A DNA stretch of 64,000 nucleotides from Spirochaetaceae bacterium (GCA_017614995.1 JAGAAX010000006.1:1-64000); one strand, 5' to 3'; shown: positions 34,400 through 44,153, counted from the first letter of the stretch. The notes: generated from the letters alone by a model not told the origin. Numbers and translations are program-made.

Positions 34400-35962
34400 A
34401 TGAGTTTATCACGTTCAAGCGGCATTCTGCTTCACCCTACTTCTCTGCCATGCACGCCCGGAATCGGCACAATCGGCAGGCAGGCTTTTCGTTTTATAGA
34501 CTGGCTTAAAAGCGCAAGACAAACGCTCTGGCAGATTCTGCCGCTCGGGCCGACCGGCTACGGAGATTCGCCTTACGCGTCTTTTTCAACTTTTGCGGGC
34601 AATCCGCTGATAATAGATCTTGATATTCTTGTTGAGCAGGGCTTTCTGACCCAAGAAGACATTACACCGCCTGAATGGATTTCGCACAGCGGCCACATTG
34701 ATTTCGGCTCGGTTGTTTACTGGAAAATTCCCTTATTGAAGAAGGCAGCCGAAAATTTTTTGAAGAAAACTCAAAAAAGCAAAAGCCTTTCAAAACGCTT
34801 TGAAGCATTTAAAGAAAAACAGAGCTACTGGCTTGATGATTATTCCACATTTATGAGCATAAAGGAATTTTATGACGCAAAGGCGCAGAAAGAAAACCGC
34901 TTTGGCGCAATGTGGAGCAATTACTGGCCTAAAGAACTTGCCACTTGCAGCGCAAAGGCTGTTGCAAAATGGCAGCAGGAACACACTGCAGAAATTGAAG
35001 GGCACAAAGCTATTCAGTTTTTCTTTTTTGAGCAGTGGACAGCTCTGAAAAAATACGCCAACGACAACGGCATTTCTATAATCGGAGATATTCCGATTTT
35101 TGTTGCGCCTGACTCTGCTGATGTTTGGTCAAACCAGAAATTGTTTCAGCTTGATAAAAGCGGTAAAGCCACTGCGGTTGCAGGTGTTCCGCCTGATTAT
35201 TTCTGCGCTACAGGCCAGCTTTGGGGCAATCCGCTTTATAAATGGAACGAAATGAAGAAAACAGACTATGCATGGTGGATTCAGCGCATAAAAGCAATGC
35301 TTTCGCTTGTTGACTATGTGCGCATTGACCATTTCCGCGGATTTGAAGCTTATTGGTCTGTTCCGGCCGGCGAAGAAACTGCTGTAAACGGCAAATGGGT
35401 AAAAGGCCCGGACCACGACCTTTTCAACGCAATAAAAGCGCAGCTCGGCAATATTCCGATTATTGCGGAAGATTTGGGCGTTATAACTGACAAAGTTGGT
35501 GCGCTCAGAGATGACTTTGACCTTCCGGGAATGAAGGTGCTTCAGTTTGCGTTTGATCTTGGTGAAAAAGAGCGCGGCGGGCTTGTAAACGCATTTTTGC
35601 CGCACATGTACAAGCAGAACTGCGTTGTTTACACCGGCACACACGATAATGACACTTTGCAGACATGGCTTGATGAACTTTCGCCTGAAATGAAAGACTT
35701 GGTAAAGAAATACTCTGGCGTAGAAGATGACAGAAAGCTTTGCGCAGAATTAATAAGACTTGCAATTGCCTCAACAGCGGCATTCGCGGTTATTCCTATG
35801 CAGGATTTGTACAATGTCGGAAAAGAAGGGCGCATGAATGCCCCTGCCACAACCGGCGGACAAAACTGGCAGTGGCGCATGAGCGAAGAGCATTTTTCAG
35901 GCGAAAAAGCCGACTGGCTGAAAAACTTGTCGTGCCTGTACGGCAGAAACTTGAAGAAATAA
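34400..35962 (+). CDS. malQ: 4-alpha-glucanotransferase (amylomaltase)
   Basis: GH77 enzyme transferring maltosyl units between alpha-1,4-glucans. 520 residues. Family motifs: RSSGILLHPTSLPC, WQILPLGPTGYGDSPY, IGDIPIFVAPDSADVW, YVRIDHFRGFEAYW with the nucleophile Asp, IAEDLGVIT with the acid/base Glu, YTGTHDNDT and MQDLYNVGKEGRMN. GGGAG precedes the ATG. No other maltodextrin gene adjoins it. Confidence 0.97.
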   Translation: MSLSRSSGILLHPTSLPCTPGIGTIGRQAFRFIDWLKSARQTLWQILPLGPTGYGDSPYASFSTFAGNPLIIDLDILVEQGFLTQEDITPPEWISHSGHIDFGSVVYWKIPLLKKAAENFLKKTQKSKSLSKRFEAFKEKQSYWLDDYSTFMSIKEFYDAKAQKENRFGAMWSNYWPKELATCSAKAVAKWQQEHTAEIEGHKAIQFFFFEQWTALKKYANDNGISIIGDIPIFVAPDSADVWSNQKLFQLDKSGKATAVAGVPPDYFCATGQLWGNPLYKWNEMKKTDYAWWIQRIKAMLSLVDYVRIDHFRGFEAYWSVPAGEETAVNGKWVKGPDHDLFNAIKAQLGNIPIIAEDLGVITDKVGALRDDFDLPGMKVLQFAFDLGEKERGGLVNAFLPHMYKQNCVVYTGTHDNDTLQTWLDELSPEMKDLVKKYSGVEDDRKLCAELIRLAIASTAAFAVIPMQDLYNVGKEGRMNAPATTGGQNWQWRMSEEHFSGEKADWLKNLSCLYGRNLKK

Positions 35963-36054
35963 ACCCACAGAGTAGATTGCTTCGCCTACGGCTCGCAATT
36001 GACGGGATTGCCAGACGAAGGGTGCACAGAGGTGCGCCCTCGCCCAACTAAATT

Positions 36055-36137
36055 CTTGGAAAAACGGACAAAATATACTAAATTCACCTTGGAAAAACGG
36101 ACAAAATGTACTAAAATTATCTTGGAAAAACGGACAA
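36055..36137 (+). repeat. 33-bp tandem repeats in the ATPase-gene leader
   Basis: Copies at 36055, 36088 and 36121 (the last partial), each starting CTTGGAAAAACGGACAA. In the third copy the repeat runs directly into AAGGAGG, the ribosome-binding site of the next gene. Upstream, 35975-36050 holds a GGGTGCAC..GTGCGCCC hairpin just past malQ. Confidence 0.85.
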
Positions 36138-36149
36138 GGAGGTACAATC

Positions 36150-37499
36150 TTGTTGTTTAGAAAAATTTATTCAGAATTAGAAAAGTTTTATTCAGAAAAC
36201 TCAAGAGAAGCTCTTCTTGTCACAGGCGCGCGCCAGATTGGAAAGTCCTTTGTAATCAGGGAATTCGGAAAATCTCATTTTGAAAACTTTATCGAAATCA
36301 ATTTTTTAGAAATGCCGCAGGCAATTGAAGCTTTTAATAATGCAAAAGATGCACAGGACATTCTTCTTAGAATCACAGCGCTGACAAATCAGCCTATGCA
36401 AAAAGGCAAAACCCTTATCTTTTTTGATGAGATTCAGAAAGTTCCCGAAATTGTTACCGCCATAAAGTTCCTAGTTGAAGAAGGAAGCTACCGCTATGCG
36501 CTCAGCGGTTCACTGCTTGGAATTGAACTTAAAGGTGTCCGTTCTGTGCCTGTCGGTTTTATGACAATAAAAGAAATGTACCCTTTAGATTTGGAGGAAT
36601 TCTTTATTGCCTGCGGAGTTCAGCCGCAAATTCTTGAAACACTCAAGAAGAACTTTGAACAAAAGACACCTGTTGATTCTGTAATTCACGAAAAAATGAT
36701 GCAGCTTTTCAGGCTTTATATGATTACCGGCGGAATGCCTGCCGTTGTTCAGACTTATATCGATACTAACAATATTCAGAACGTGCTGTCGGTTCAAAAA
36801 TCAATTCTTCAGATGTACCGCGAAGACATTTCTCAATATGATCCGCAGAATAAACTCTATATCGAAGATATTTTTGATTTGATTCCGGCAGAGCTTAATT
36901 CACAGAACAAACGCTTTATTCTAAAAAAGCTGAATGAGAATCTTAAATTCAGCCGCTATGAAGACAGCTTTATCTGGCTTAGAGAAGCTGGCGTTGCACT
37001 GCCGGCATATAATGTTGAAGCTCCCGCCATGCCTCTGGAACTGGCGAAGCTGCGCAATCTGTTCAAGCTTTTTTCTAATGACGTCGGGCTGCTTGCAAGC
37101 CAATACGCGCAGGGAATTCAGCTTAAAATTCTGAATAATGAAAATGGCATTAATTTTGGTGCAATTTTTGAAAATACTGTTGCACAGGAACTAAAAGCTC
37201 ATGGCTTTAAGCTTTTTTATTTTAACAGCAAAAAACAGGGTGAACTTGATTTTGTAATCAAGTTAGACGATGAAATTGTTCCAATAGAAGTCAAATCGGG
37301 CAAAAATTATGAACGTCACAATGCCTTGAAAAATGTTCTTTCAAATTCTGATTATGATATTAAAAAAGCGTATGTGCTATGTAATGAGAATCTTAAGATT
37401 TCCGGCAAAATTACATACCTTCCGATTTATATGACTATGTTCATTCAAAACAGTGTTCTGCCGAACTTTGTATATAAAGTTGATTTGGAAGGTATGTAA
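36150..37499 (+). CDS. AAA-type ATPase with C-terminal DUF4143 domain
   Basis: 449 residues. Walker A GARQIGKS (26-33), Walker B TLIFFDEIQKVP (about 88-99) and sensor-like YALSGSLLG. The C-terminal DUF4143 region ends in a PD-(D/E)XK-like fold: GAIFENTVAQEL, GELDFVIKLDDEIVPIEVKSG. Broadly spread, often duplicated in anaerobes; function unknown. TTG start at 36150 (a second TTG follows at 36153), well placed after AAGGAGG. The preceding tandem repeats end in this ribosome-binding site. Confidence 0.85.
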   Translation: MLFRKIYSELEKFYSENSREALLVTGARQIGKSFVIREFGKSHFENFIEINFLEMPQAIEAFNNAKDAQDILLRITALTNQPMQKGKTLIFFDEIQKVPEIVTAIKFLVEEGSYRYALSGSLLGIELKGVRSVPVGFMTIKEMYPLDLEEFFIACGVQPQILETLKKNFEQKTPVDSVIHEKMMQLFRLYMITGGMPAVVQTYIDTNNIQNVLSVQKSILQMYREDISQYDPQNKLYIEDIFDLIPAELNSQNKRFILKKLNENLKFSRYEDSFIWLREAGVALPAYNVEAPAMPLELAKLRNLFKLFSNDVGLLASQYAQGIQLKILNNENGINFGAIFENTVAQELKAHGFKLFYFNSKKQGELDFVIKLDDEIVPIEVKSGKNYERHNALKNVLSNSDYDIKKAYVLCNENLKISGKITYLPIYMTMFIQNSVLPNFVYKVDLEGM

Positions 37500-37509
37500 G
37501 GCTTGGCTG

Positions 37510-39225
37510 TTACTTTATCACAATATTTCTAAGACAGCATTCTTCGGTCAAATCCTTTTCTCCAAAGTCAAATCTCAAATGTTTGATTCTTTTCCAAGTG
37601 AAAAGACCTTCGCCGCTATACCACTTTTGTTCTGCTTCGTTCCACGTGCCGTTGTCTTTCATGTCTTTAAGCGGAATTCTAACCTTATGCCATTTGCCGT
37701 CATTAAGATCTTCATTATTTCGGATAGAGTATCCGGCTTGCCATTCATATCCTTGTTTGCCCAAAGAATCATCCAAGCTATCCATAAAATAAACATACAA
37801 GTTAAAATTGTTTTGAGTTGTCTTAACTTCAAATTCAAGACAAAGACCTTTGTCAACAAAAGGAGTAAAATCATACACTTTGTTGAACTCAAATGGTAAC
37901 GGATTGTATTTCTCTGCATTTGGAATTGCAATATACAAGCCTCCGTTGTCGTCAGCCTGATTGTCAAATGTTATAAACTCATTTTTTCTTATGTAAGTTG
38001 TCCATGCCGTGCATATTAAATTTTTAGCAAGACCGTTTTTATAGATTGCATACTCTCCGTTGTTATAAGAGGTCTCAAGCCAGTTTCTTGATCTAGGCTT
38101 TATGTCAGAAGGCATTTTATAGCCCATCGCTTCTATCAATTCTACATTAACGTCTTCCGGAAAATTTGCAAAACTACTAGGCGTGTTAAAGATTCCAAAG
38201 CGGTCTTTATAATCATGGCTCAGACGTATGATGTTGCGCTCGTCCATCCATTTAGCTTTTAACCTGTACCAGTTGACGCGCTCCTCTTTGTCGGCATATT
38301 CCATAGAAACGCCCCATTCATTGCACATTAAAGGCAGTCCGTGCTTGTTGGCAAATTTTACGGCATCGTCTAATGGCTTTACAAGAGTCGCTTCGCTTGA
38401 TTCCTGTTTATAATTCTCCCACCCCCATTTTTCCTCATCAGTAGCGTTTTTAGGAAGTGGCGGCATTTTGCTTTTGTTATATGGAAAAGGAACACCTGTC
38501 AGATGCTTAAAATCTGACCAAGGTGCTCCTTGATGTGTAAAAAGCATAGGAGAATAATCATGAAAGTTAAGTATGATGTTGTCATCTTTGTAGTCAGGAA
38601 GCTTCAAAAGCTGCACAACAGAGTTCCAGCCTTCCGCTCCAACAATTACTGTATGCTTTGTGTCAATCGTTCTTATAAGTTTTAAGATTCTTCCCTGAAT
38701 TTTATTCCACTTTGAAACATCTGCCGCAATATTACCGCTTCTCATGTGCGGTTCATTATAAATTTCATATAGAACATATTTACCGGAATCTTTATAACGT
38801 TCTGCAATCTGTGGCCAGATTTTTTCAAGCATATTTTCAACATCCGGACGGGTTTTTGAATTTCCGTCACAGTTATTTTGAAAATCAATAATCAAGTACA
38901 ATTTGAGTTCTGTACACCAGGCGACTGCGTCGTCAATCCTTTTCCACAGCCAGTCCGGAATAATAAAATCAGGGTCGCCTGAACTGAATTCCTCAAACAT
39001 TATATAAAGGCGTGTAATGTCCGCGCCCAGACTTTTAATATCTTCAAAATCCTGCTTTCCATAGTTAGCCACATCGTAAGGCTGATTTCCCATCAACCAG
39101 TTAGAAAGGTTAATGCCTTTGCTGAACGGCAGTGTCTTGTTTATGCGGGGCACTTCCTTTTCTTTTGCCGCAAAAAGGCAGCTTACAGCAACTAATAGCA
39201 AAACCAATGCAATAATTTTCTTCAT
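37510..39225 (-). CDS. Secreted glycoside hydrolase family 5
   Basis: 571 residues from MKKIIALVLLL, with a signal peptide (cleavage near CLFAA) and GGAGG before the ATG at 39225. Catalytic barrel about 30-350: GINLSNWL, YEIYNEPH with acid/base E158, and LMCNEWGVS with the nucleophile Glu near residue 290. The C-terminal 170 residues are probably beta-rich (KGLCLEFEVKTTQNNFNLYVY, WHKVRIPLKDM) and look like a carbohydrate-binding jelly roll. Activity on beta-glucan, mannan or xyloglucan cannot be told apart. Confidence 0.9.
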   Translation of the reverse strand: MKKIIALVLLLVAVSCLFAAKEKEVPRINKTLPFSKGINLSNWLMGNQPYDVANYGKQDFEDIKSLGADITRLYIMFEEFSSGDPDFIIPDWLWKRIDDAVAWCTELKLYLIIDFQNNCDGNSKTRPDVENMLEKIWPQIAERYKDSGKYVLYEIYNEPHMRSGNIAADVSKWNKIQGRILKLIRTIDTKHTVIVGAEGWNSVVQLLKLPDYKDDNIILNFHDYSPMLFTHQGAPWSDFKHLTGVPFPYNKSKMPPLPKNATDEEKWGWENYKQESSEATLVKPLDDAVKFANKHGLPLMCNEWGVSMEYADKEERVNWYRLKAKWMDERNIIRLSHDYKDRFGIFNTPSSFANFPEDVNVELIEAMGYKMPSDIKPRSRNWLETSYNNGEYAIYKNGLAKNLICTAWTTYIRKNEFITFDNQADDNGGLYIAIPNAEKYNPLPFEFNKVYDFTPFVDKGLCLEFEVKTTQNNFNLYVYFMDSLDDSLGKQGYEWQAGYSIRNNEDLNDGKWHKVRIPLKDMKDNGTWNEAEQKWYSGEGLFTWKRIKHLRFDFGEKDLTEECCLRNIVIK

Positions 39226-39246
39226 AATAGAATCCTCCTGTTGATT

Positions 39247-39300
39247 TAAAAACAAAAACCCGCTCAAACGGCAAAATTTGCACAGCCGTTCAAGCGGGTT
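39247..39300 (-). terminator. Terminator downstream of the thioesterase gene
   Basis: Stem AACCCGCT-tt/ca-AACGGC arms at 39257-39272 and 39285-39300, followed on the minus strand by TTTTTGTTTTT. It separates the thioesterase transcript from the GH5 gene. Confidence 0.8.
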
Positions 39301-39533
39301 AATTTAAAATTTAGAGAAAAATCATTTAAAGACTTTACGCCACAACGAGCAACGAGCAACGAGCAATTATAGGTCGCACATTCTGCATGTCAAGTCTTTC
39401 GAGAAAAAAAGCTGAATTATTCGTTGCAATGCACAAAGTCATAGCATGATTATAACATGGAGTTTTTGGAGTTGTCAAAAAATGTTGAATCATGCTTGAG
39501 GGCGACTCTATTTTTATATCACCGATTATTCGC
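39301..39533. other. Intergenic region without a gene
   Basis: With the terminator this makes about 300 bases between GH5 and the thioesterase. AACGAGC occurs three times in tandem (about 39351-39371). No ORF, tRNA or strong promoter is visible. Confidence 0.5.
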
Positions 39534-39953
39534 TTAAACCGAAATGTTGTTGGTTTCGGGCTTTAAGCCGTCTACAAGAAATTCATCGGGCAGCTTTGCG
39601 GGGTGCTGGGTTTCGGCGTTGACGCTTGCCCAAGAAACCTGTGCTTCTACGCAGACAGAGCCGTTCTCTTTTTTGATTACCTGCTTGAATGTGCCGGAAA
39701 CTGCGCCGGTCTTTAGCGGTTCAGTTTCAATTATAAGCTTGTCATCAAGAAATGCAGAAAACTTATAGTAAATGTCGATGTGGGTTACATAAAGGTAATA
39801 GCCTGACTCAACGCATTTGTTATAGTCAAAGCCGATTGACCGCATAAATTCAGTGCGGGCATATTCAAGATAATTCAAATAAACTGCATTATTTACGTGA
39901 CCATAAGAATCACATTCATAAGAGCGGACTCTGTGACAAGCTGTTGTTTTCAT
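39534..39953 (-). CDS. Acyl-CoA thioesterase (4HBT hot-dog fold)
   Basis: 139 residues. VRSYECDSYGHVNNAVYLNYLEYARTEFM, spread over residues 9-38, contains the DxxGHVNN..Y..Y.E.AR pattern of FcbC/YbgC-type thioesterases with the catalytic Asp. The acyl substrate is unknown. Followed by its own terminator. Confidence 0.88.
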   Translation of the reverse strand: MKTTACHRVRSYECDSYGHVNNAVYLNYLEYARTEFMRSIGFDYNKCVESGYYLYVTHIDIYYKFSAFLDDKLIIETEPLKTGAVSGTFKQVIKKENGSVCVEAQVSWASVNAETQHPAKLPDEFLVDGLKPETNNISV

Positions 39954-39977
39954 TTTTTTCCTGCTGTGTGTAAAATT

Positions 39978-40112
39978 CTGGAGCTATCTTAAAAGTTTGC
40001 AAATTGTCATATTCGGGCTTGACCCGAATATCTTTCTCTGTATTCTTACAGGCGTTTAAAGATTGCCGCGTCAAGCGCGGCAATGACATTTAGTAACTTT
40101 AAGACAATTCCA
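39978..40112. repeat. Composite long palindrome upstream of the thioesterase
   Basis: Outer arms TCTTAAAAGTT / AACTTTAAGA and TGTCAT / ATGACA enclose two inner hairpins: ATATTCGGG..CCCGAATAT (40009-40031) and ATTGCCGCG..CGCGGCAAT (40062-40084). The first inner hairpin is related to 4552-4569. Confidence 0.75.
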
Positions 40113-40175
40113 GCTTTAATATTACACATTTAACACATTTTGTCACGAAGTAATTTTAAATTGCGGCGTTTTTTT

Positions 40176-42674
40176 CTAGCCGTTCAAGACTGAATCTACA
40201 AGACGCTTAAAATCGTAGTTTATTTTTACATTAGCAGAAGAATCTTTTTCTTCATGGATACGGTAAACGCCGTTTTCGATGTGAATGTTATCGATTTTGT
40301 GCTCAGTCTCTGTAAATGCAGGCGGAGTTTTTGCGTTTGTGCTTTCAACAATGCGGTCTACAATGCCTTTGCGCTCAAACGAGCCGCGCTGTTCCGGCTC
40401 TTTGTTTGCAAATGCCGCAAAAAGCTGCGGTGCGCTCTGCAAACTGAATACGCTTGTAATTGTTTCGGTTTCTACTGCCGGCTGAAGCTCCTCAAGAGTT
40501 TCGTCATATAAAGATGTGTCCATTTTCTTTTCCTTTTGCTGTTCAACAGCAGATTGGGTGGATTGTATATCGGTCTGGTTATTCCGTCTTGAGTTTTTCA
40601 AGTCTAAAGTGTACAAAGCAGGTTTTTGCGGCAGATTAGAGCGGTAGTCGTCACCGCGGTACAAAAGCCCATGCTGCGAAATGTCAGTCAATTCTGTTGA
40701 AGGCGCTGTCTGCTGTACAAAACTATGAAGAGCGCTGTGCCCGCCCTGCTTTTCTGCATAAGGCTGATTCTGGGTAATCTTTTCCTTGAAAATTGAAGAA
40801 AGGCTGCTTTTTCTTAAAGGCGCGGACTTGATTTCCTGCTGCGGCTGTTCTTTCTTTTCTTCCTGCTGAATCTGCTCTTTTTTCTGCTGCTCTTCAGCAA
40901 GAATTGCGTTGCCGGCAGACAGCAGGCCATGCCTTGTTTCAGGCTGTGCGGGTTCGGCATTTTCTAAAATGTCAAAGTCTGCATCAAATTGAGGAATCTC
41001 TATTTCAAAGTTTTCATCTATAGTTGTGGCAGTTGTGGCAACAGGCTCATCAGCTTCTGGCTCATCAGTTTCTGGCTCTTCAAGATGCGGCTTAGGCACA
41101 GGCTGCGTGTATTCTTCGATAATCTCCTGGCGCTGGTGCATACGCTCGTCAATTGCGCTAAGAAAAGCGGCTGTAGACAACGGCTGTGCAGTTTCGGCTT
41201 CTGCTTGGGCTGATTCTGTTGCTTGGGCTTGGGCAAGTTCTGCGTCTGCGCCTTGGGCTGTTTCTGCTCCAGCGGCTTCTGCTTCAACTTCTGCGGTTTC
41301 AGGCTGCTCAAACTGCGCTTCTTCAAGCTGCTCTGCAATTTCAGTCTGCATCTGCAATGCAGGCAAAGGCTCTGATAACGGTTCTGCTTCTTCTATTAAG
41401 TCAGACATATCAGGCGTGTTGAGCTGTTCAGTCTGTGCGTCTGTATTTTCAAAGCTGTCGTCAAAAAGCGCATCGTCAAACTGCTGGCTGTCGTAATCAA
41501 ACTGCGGCACTTCTTCGGCTTCTTCAGTTTTTTCACTGTTTTCAGTCTGCAAAGATTCTGCGGCGAGCATCTCAAATACGTCGTCAATCTTTTCAATAAG
41601 AGATTCGTCTTTTTTGGGTTCTTCTGCCCTTATGCTGACTTCTGATGCGGCTTCTTCTGCAAGCTTTTTGTCATCTTTTGCATGAAGCGGCATTTCAGCA
41701 TGTTTTTCGACGGCGTTTTTGGCAATGCAGCAGATAAAGCTTATAAAGAAAATCAGGCTGATTGTTGCAAGCAGAATTATGTTGCTGATTCTCTCCGGCA
41801 TATACAGAATGTTTTCGCTAAAGACGGTGCTTACATAGCCGTTCTTGTTTTCGGCTGAAACAAGCAGGTATTTTGCTCTTGAGGCAGTTTCTGTGTCTTC
41901 AAAAGCAAATATTTTCTGGCTAGAAGTCCATGACGAAACAGCCGCATTTTTGCACACGTTTTCCAGCCCCTCAGGCACAGAAAAAACAAAGCCATGTATT
42001 CCGTCTTTTGGCGCGCTCCAAAGAAAGATGCCGCTTTGGGCACTTAACCTGTCTGTCGGAATAAAATAGCGGAGCATTGACGGCGCATTCACATAAAAGG
42101 CGATTGTGCCTATAAAAGCCATCTCGTTGTCGTAAAACGGATAAGAGAAAATAAGGCGGTTGCTGTCAGAGTCGTTTAAAATGCGGCTTTTGGTCTCTTC
42201 TGAAGCTGCTATGGACTCAAAGGGAATGTCGTTTTTGGGGTAATTTCTATAAGTTGCAGGCTCATCGGCTTTGCGCGCGGCAAAATCCTGCGGAAAAGTG
42301 CTGTAATAGATTGTCTTGCCGTTTTCGCCGATTATACGCAGACCTTCAAGCCCCTGCGTTTCTGTAAGCAGACCGGACGCAAGGTTAGCCCTGCTTTTAA
42401 GCATGAGTTCGTCCTGCTCTTTTTGGGTAACACTACGGATTTCGGGATTGGCGGCAAAAAGCGTAAAAAGCGCGTCCTGTGTGTCAATGTATTTTCCCAC
42501 AGTTTCAGAAAGCAGGTCGTTGCGTTCCTCAAGCTGCCTGTAAACCATCGGTTTGTAGAATTTGTTTTCAATAACAGACAGCAGCCCGAAACGGGCAGTC
42601 AATGCAAAAGCCGCACATACTAAAGAAGCAATAATAAATGTTATTAAGACTCTTTTACCGCCTGACACGCGCAA
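40176..42674 (-). CDS. Large membrane protein with Cache-like sensor and acidic disordered tail
   Basis: 832 residues. Membrane helix about 8-30, an extracytoplasmic domain about 40-290 resembling a Cache fold (LRIIGENGKTIYYSTFP, IFSYPFYDNEMAFIGTIAFYV), a second helix about 295-320, then over 500 cytoplasmic residues rich in Glu, Gln, Ala and Pro with no enzymatic or MCP domain. HGLLSA and HGLLYRG occur in the tail (about 585 and 672); HGLLSA also ends the MCP at 55.9 kb. It may be a receptor-like scaffold. No named family recognised. Confidence 0.75.
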   Translation of the reverse strand: MRVSGGKRVLITFIIASLVCAAFALTARFGLLSVIENKFYKPMVYRQLEERNDLLSETVGKYIDTQDALFTLFAANPEIRSVTQKEQDELMLKSRANLASGLLTETQGLEGLRIIGENGKTIYYSTFPQDFAARKADEPATYRNYPKNDIPFESIAASEETKSRILNDSDSNRLIFSYPFYDNEMAFIGTIAFYVNAPSMLRYFIPTDRLSAQSGIFLWSAPKDGIHGFVFSVPEGLENVCKNAAVSSWTSSQKIFAFEDTETASRAKYLLVSAENKNGYVSTVFSENILYMPERISNIILLATISLIFFISFICCIAKNAVEKHAEMPLHAKDDKKLAEEAASEVSIRAEEPKKDESLIEKIDDVFEMLAAESLQTENSEKTEEAEEVPQFDYDSQQFDDALFDDSFENTDAQTEQLNTPDMSDLIEEAEPLSEPLPALQMQTEIAEQLEEAQFEQPETAEVEAEAAGAETAQGADAELAQAQATESAQAEAETAQPLSTAAFLSAIDERMHQRQEIIEEYTQPVPKPHLEEPETDEPEADEPVATTATTIDENFEIEIPQFDADFDILENAEPAQPETRHGLLSAGNAILAEEQQKKEQIQQEEKKEQPQQEIKSAPLRKSSLSSIFKEKITQNQPYAEKQGGHSALHSFVQQTAPSTELTDISQHGLLYRGDDYRSNLPQKPALYTLDLKNSRRNNQTDIQSTQSAVEQQKEKKMDTSLYDETLEELQPAVETETITSVFSLQSAPQLFAAFANKEPEQRGSFERKGIVDRIVESTNAKTPPAFTETEHKIDNIHIENGVYRIHEEKDSSANVKINYDFKRLVDSVLNG

Positions 42675-42809
42675 TTCCCCTTACGTTAGATTTTCGGATA
42701 ATTCTATACAAACTTAAGGCGCAAATAACTGCACGATTTTCGCTACAAATTAACACATTTAAATTTTTTCTACTTTCAATTATGGCGTTCATCTGTTAAA
42801 ATAGTTGAC

Positions 42810-43295
42810 ATGAAACGGCAATTTTTTCATCTGCGCTTTACAGCATTTCAAAAAGTTCTGCTATATCTCTGCGCCCTTATCTTTATAAGCGCGGTTTTTG
42901 TCACCGCCTTTGTTATGACATCTCATCCAGAAAAAATCGGCTCAGGCTTAAGGCGCATTGAGCATGTACCTGAAAATCTTGAAAAAAAATCGGGAAAAAC
43001 CGTCTACAAGGACATCGGGCAGCTTAGAGCAATTACAGCCGACGTTCCGCCCGTTTCACTGGTTGTAACGCCTTATTTTACGTTTCCTACTGCTGACGGA
43101 GAATTCTTCGAGGAGCTTGTGCAGAAAAAGCGCCGCCTCCGCAGCGTGTTTCTCGATTATTTTGCCCTGCACTCAAAAGATGAGCTGACCGACGAAAAAA
43201 AGGTCAAGCAGGAGCTGCTTGAAAAGCTTAACGCCGAGCTTATGCTTGGAAAAATCGAAGTCCTCTATTTTGAGGTCTACCAGTTCTTGAATTAG
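42810..43295 (+). CDS. FliL-like membrane protein
   Basis: 161 residues. N-terminal membrane helix (about 15-38), then a domain ending in the FliL-like pattern RLRSVFLDYFALHSKDEL, KQELLEKLNAELMLGKIEVL and YFEVYQFL. FliL-family proteins sit at the flagellar basal body; this may be a paralogue since no flagellar operon adjoins it. TAAAAT (42797-42802) lies 7 bases before the ATG and there is no Shine-Dalgarno. First of five plus-strand genes leading to an ECF sigma/anti-sigma pair. Confidence 0.65.
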   Translation: MKRQFFHLRFTAFQKVLLYLCALIFISAVFVTAFVMTSHPEKIGSGLRRIEHVPENLEKKSGKTVYKDIGQLRAITADVPPVSLVVTPYFTFPTADGEFFEELVQKKRRLRSVFLDYFALHSKDELTDEKKVKQELLEKLNAELMLGKIEVLYFEVYQFLN

Positions 43296-43329
43296 TGGCT
43301 GTGCTGATTTACTCTTAAGGAGGGTGGTA

Positions 43330-43737
43330 ATGCCGGTAAAGTTTCATCCACAAATTATTCTCTATGGCGAAAACATAAAGCCGCGCGAATGGAGCTATAA
43401 TAACCGGAGTGAACTTTGTTTTTTCAGCCAGTCTGACGAAAAAGGCGACTGGGATCAGCGTTTCAGCCGTTACAGAACTTTAGGCCGCGCCGTCATTGAC
43501 GTTTATCCAGGCAATAATTCCAGAAAAGCAATTTCTGACATAATTCAGTATTACTTAAAGATAACAGAAAAAGGCGAGGACAAGCTCGGAATTGAAAAAA
43601 AGGAGTTTATTCTCTTTGTAGAGACTGAAACCAGCCTTCCGAGTGTCAGTTTTGACGCCGCCGACCTTGCCTTGATAAGCAGTCACTTTCCGGAGCTTCA
43701 AATCTCATTTGTGCCTGCCTCTGCCCAGACAAACTGA
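43330..43737 (+). CDS. Hypothetical protein
   Basis: 135 residues, soluble, with no recognised domain. The end, DLALISSHFPELQISFVPAS, and the ELCFFSQSDEKGDWDQRFSRY segment are distinctive. AAGGAGG is better spaced for the ATG at 43330 than for the GTG at 43324. It lies 34 bases after the FliL-like gene, likely cotranscribed. Confidence 0.7.
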   Translation: MPVKFHPQIILYGENIKPREWSYNNRSELCFFSQSDEKGDWDQRFSRYRTLGRAVIDVYPGNNSRKAISDIIQYYLKITEKGEDKLGIEKKEFILFVETETSLPSVSFDAADLALISSHFPELQISFVPASAQTN

Positions 43738-43817
43738 AGCTACTGACGTCAAACTTCAAAGACTTTACGCAACTTTTTATTAAAAACAGTGTCCAATTTT
43801 TAGAAGGATAAAGCTAT

Positions 43818-44141
43818 ATGAATTCATTTACAGAACCAGCCGCTCAAATTATAGTGGCATTGATTCCAATTGCAGGAATTGTAATAGGCGGAATCGTCAT
43901 TTTCTTCTATTTGTTGTGGCACCACAGGCAGATAATGTTTCAGCTTAGAAACGGAACTTACACGCCGCAGAGCTTAAACTTGAAAAATTTTGCCCTAATT
44001 ACAGGGCTTCTGCTCTGCTCGGTAGGACTTGTTCTAAGCGTGCTTTTCTGCATTATAGACGGTATCTCTTATTCTTTGTTGGGCGGGCTGCTTCCGTTGG
44101 CCCTTGGTGTCGGTCTCTTAATCTATAACCGCTTGTCTTAA
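43818..44141 (+). CDS. Small membrane protein
   Basis: 107 residues with three hydrophobic helices (about 9-31, 56-80, 84-104) and a central HHRQIMFQLRNGTYTPQS loop. The layout resembles small proteins that often accompany ECF sigma/anti-sigma genes. AGAAGGATAAAG precedes the ATG; 12 bases before the sigma gene. Function unknown. Confidence 0.75.
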   Translation: MNSFTEPAAQIIVALIPIAGIVIGGIVIFFYLLWHHRQIMFQLRNGTYTPQSLNLKNFALITGLLLCSVGLVLSVLFCIIDGISYSLLGGLLPLALGVGLLIYNRLS

Positions 44142-44153
44142 CCAGAGTCTGTT

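Noticed and set aside
36150-37499. Calling the ATPase/DUF4143 gene a defence system
   Set aside because: The family is widespread and solitary here; tandem repeats and a nuclease-like fold alone do not support a defence role.
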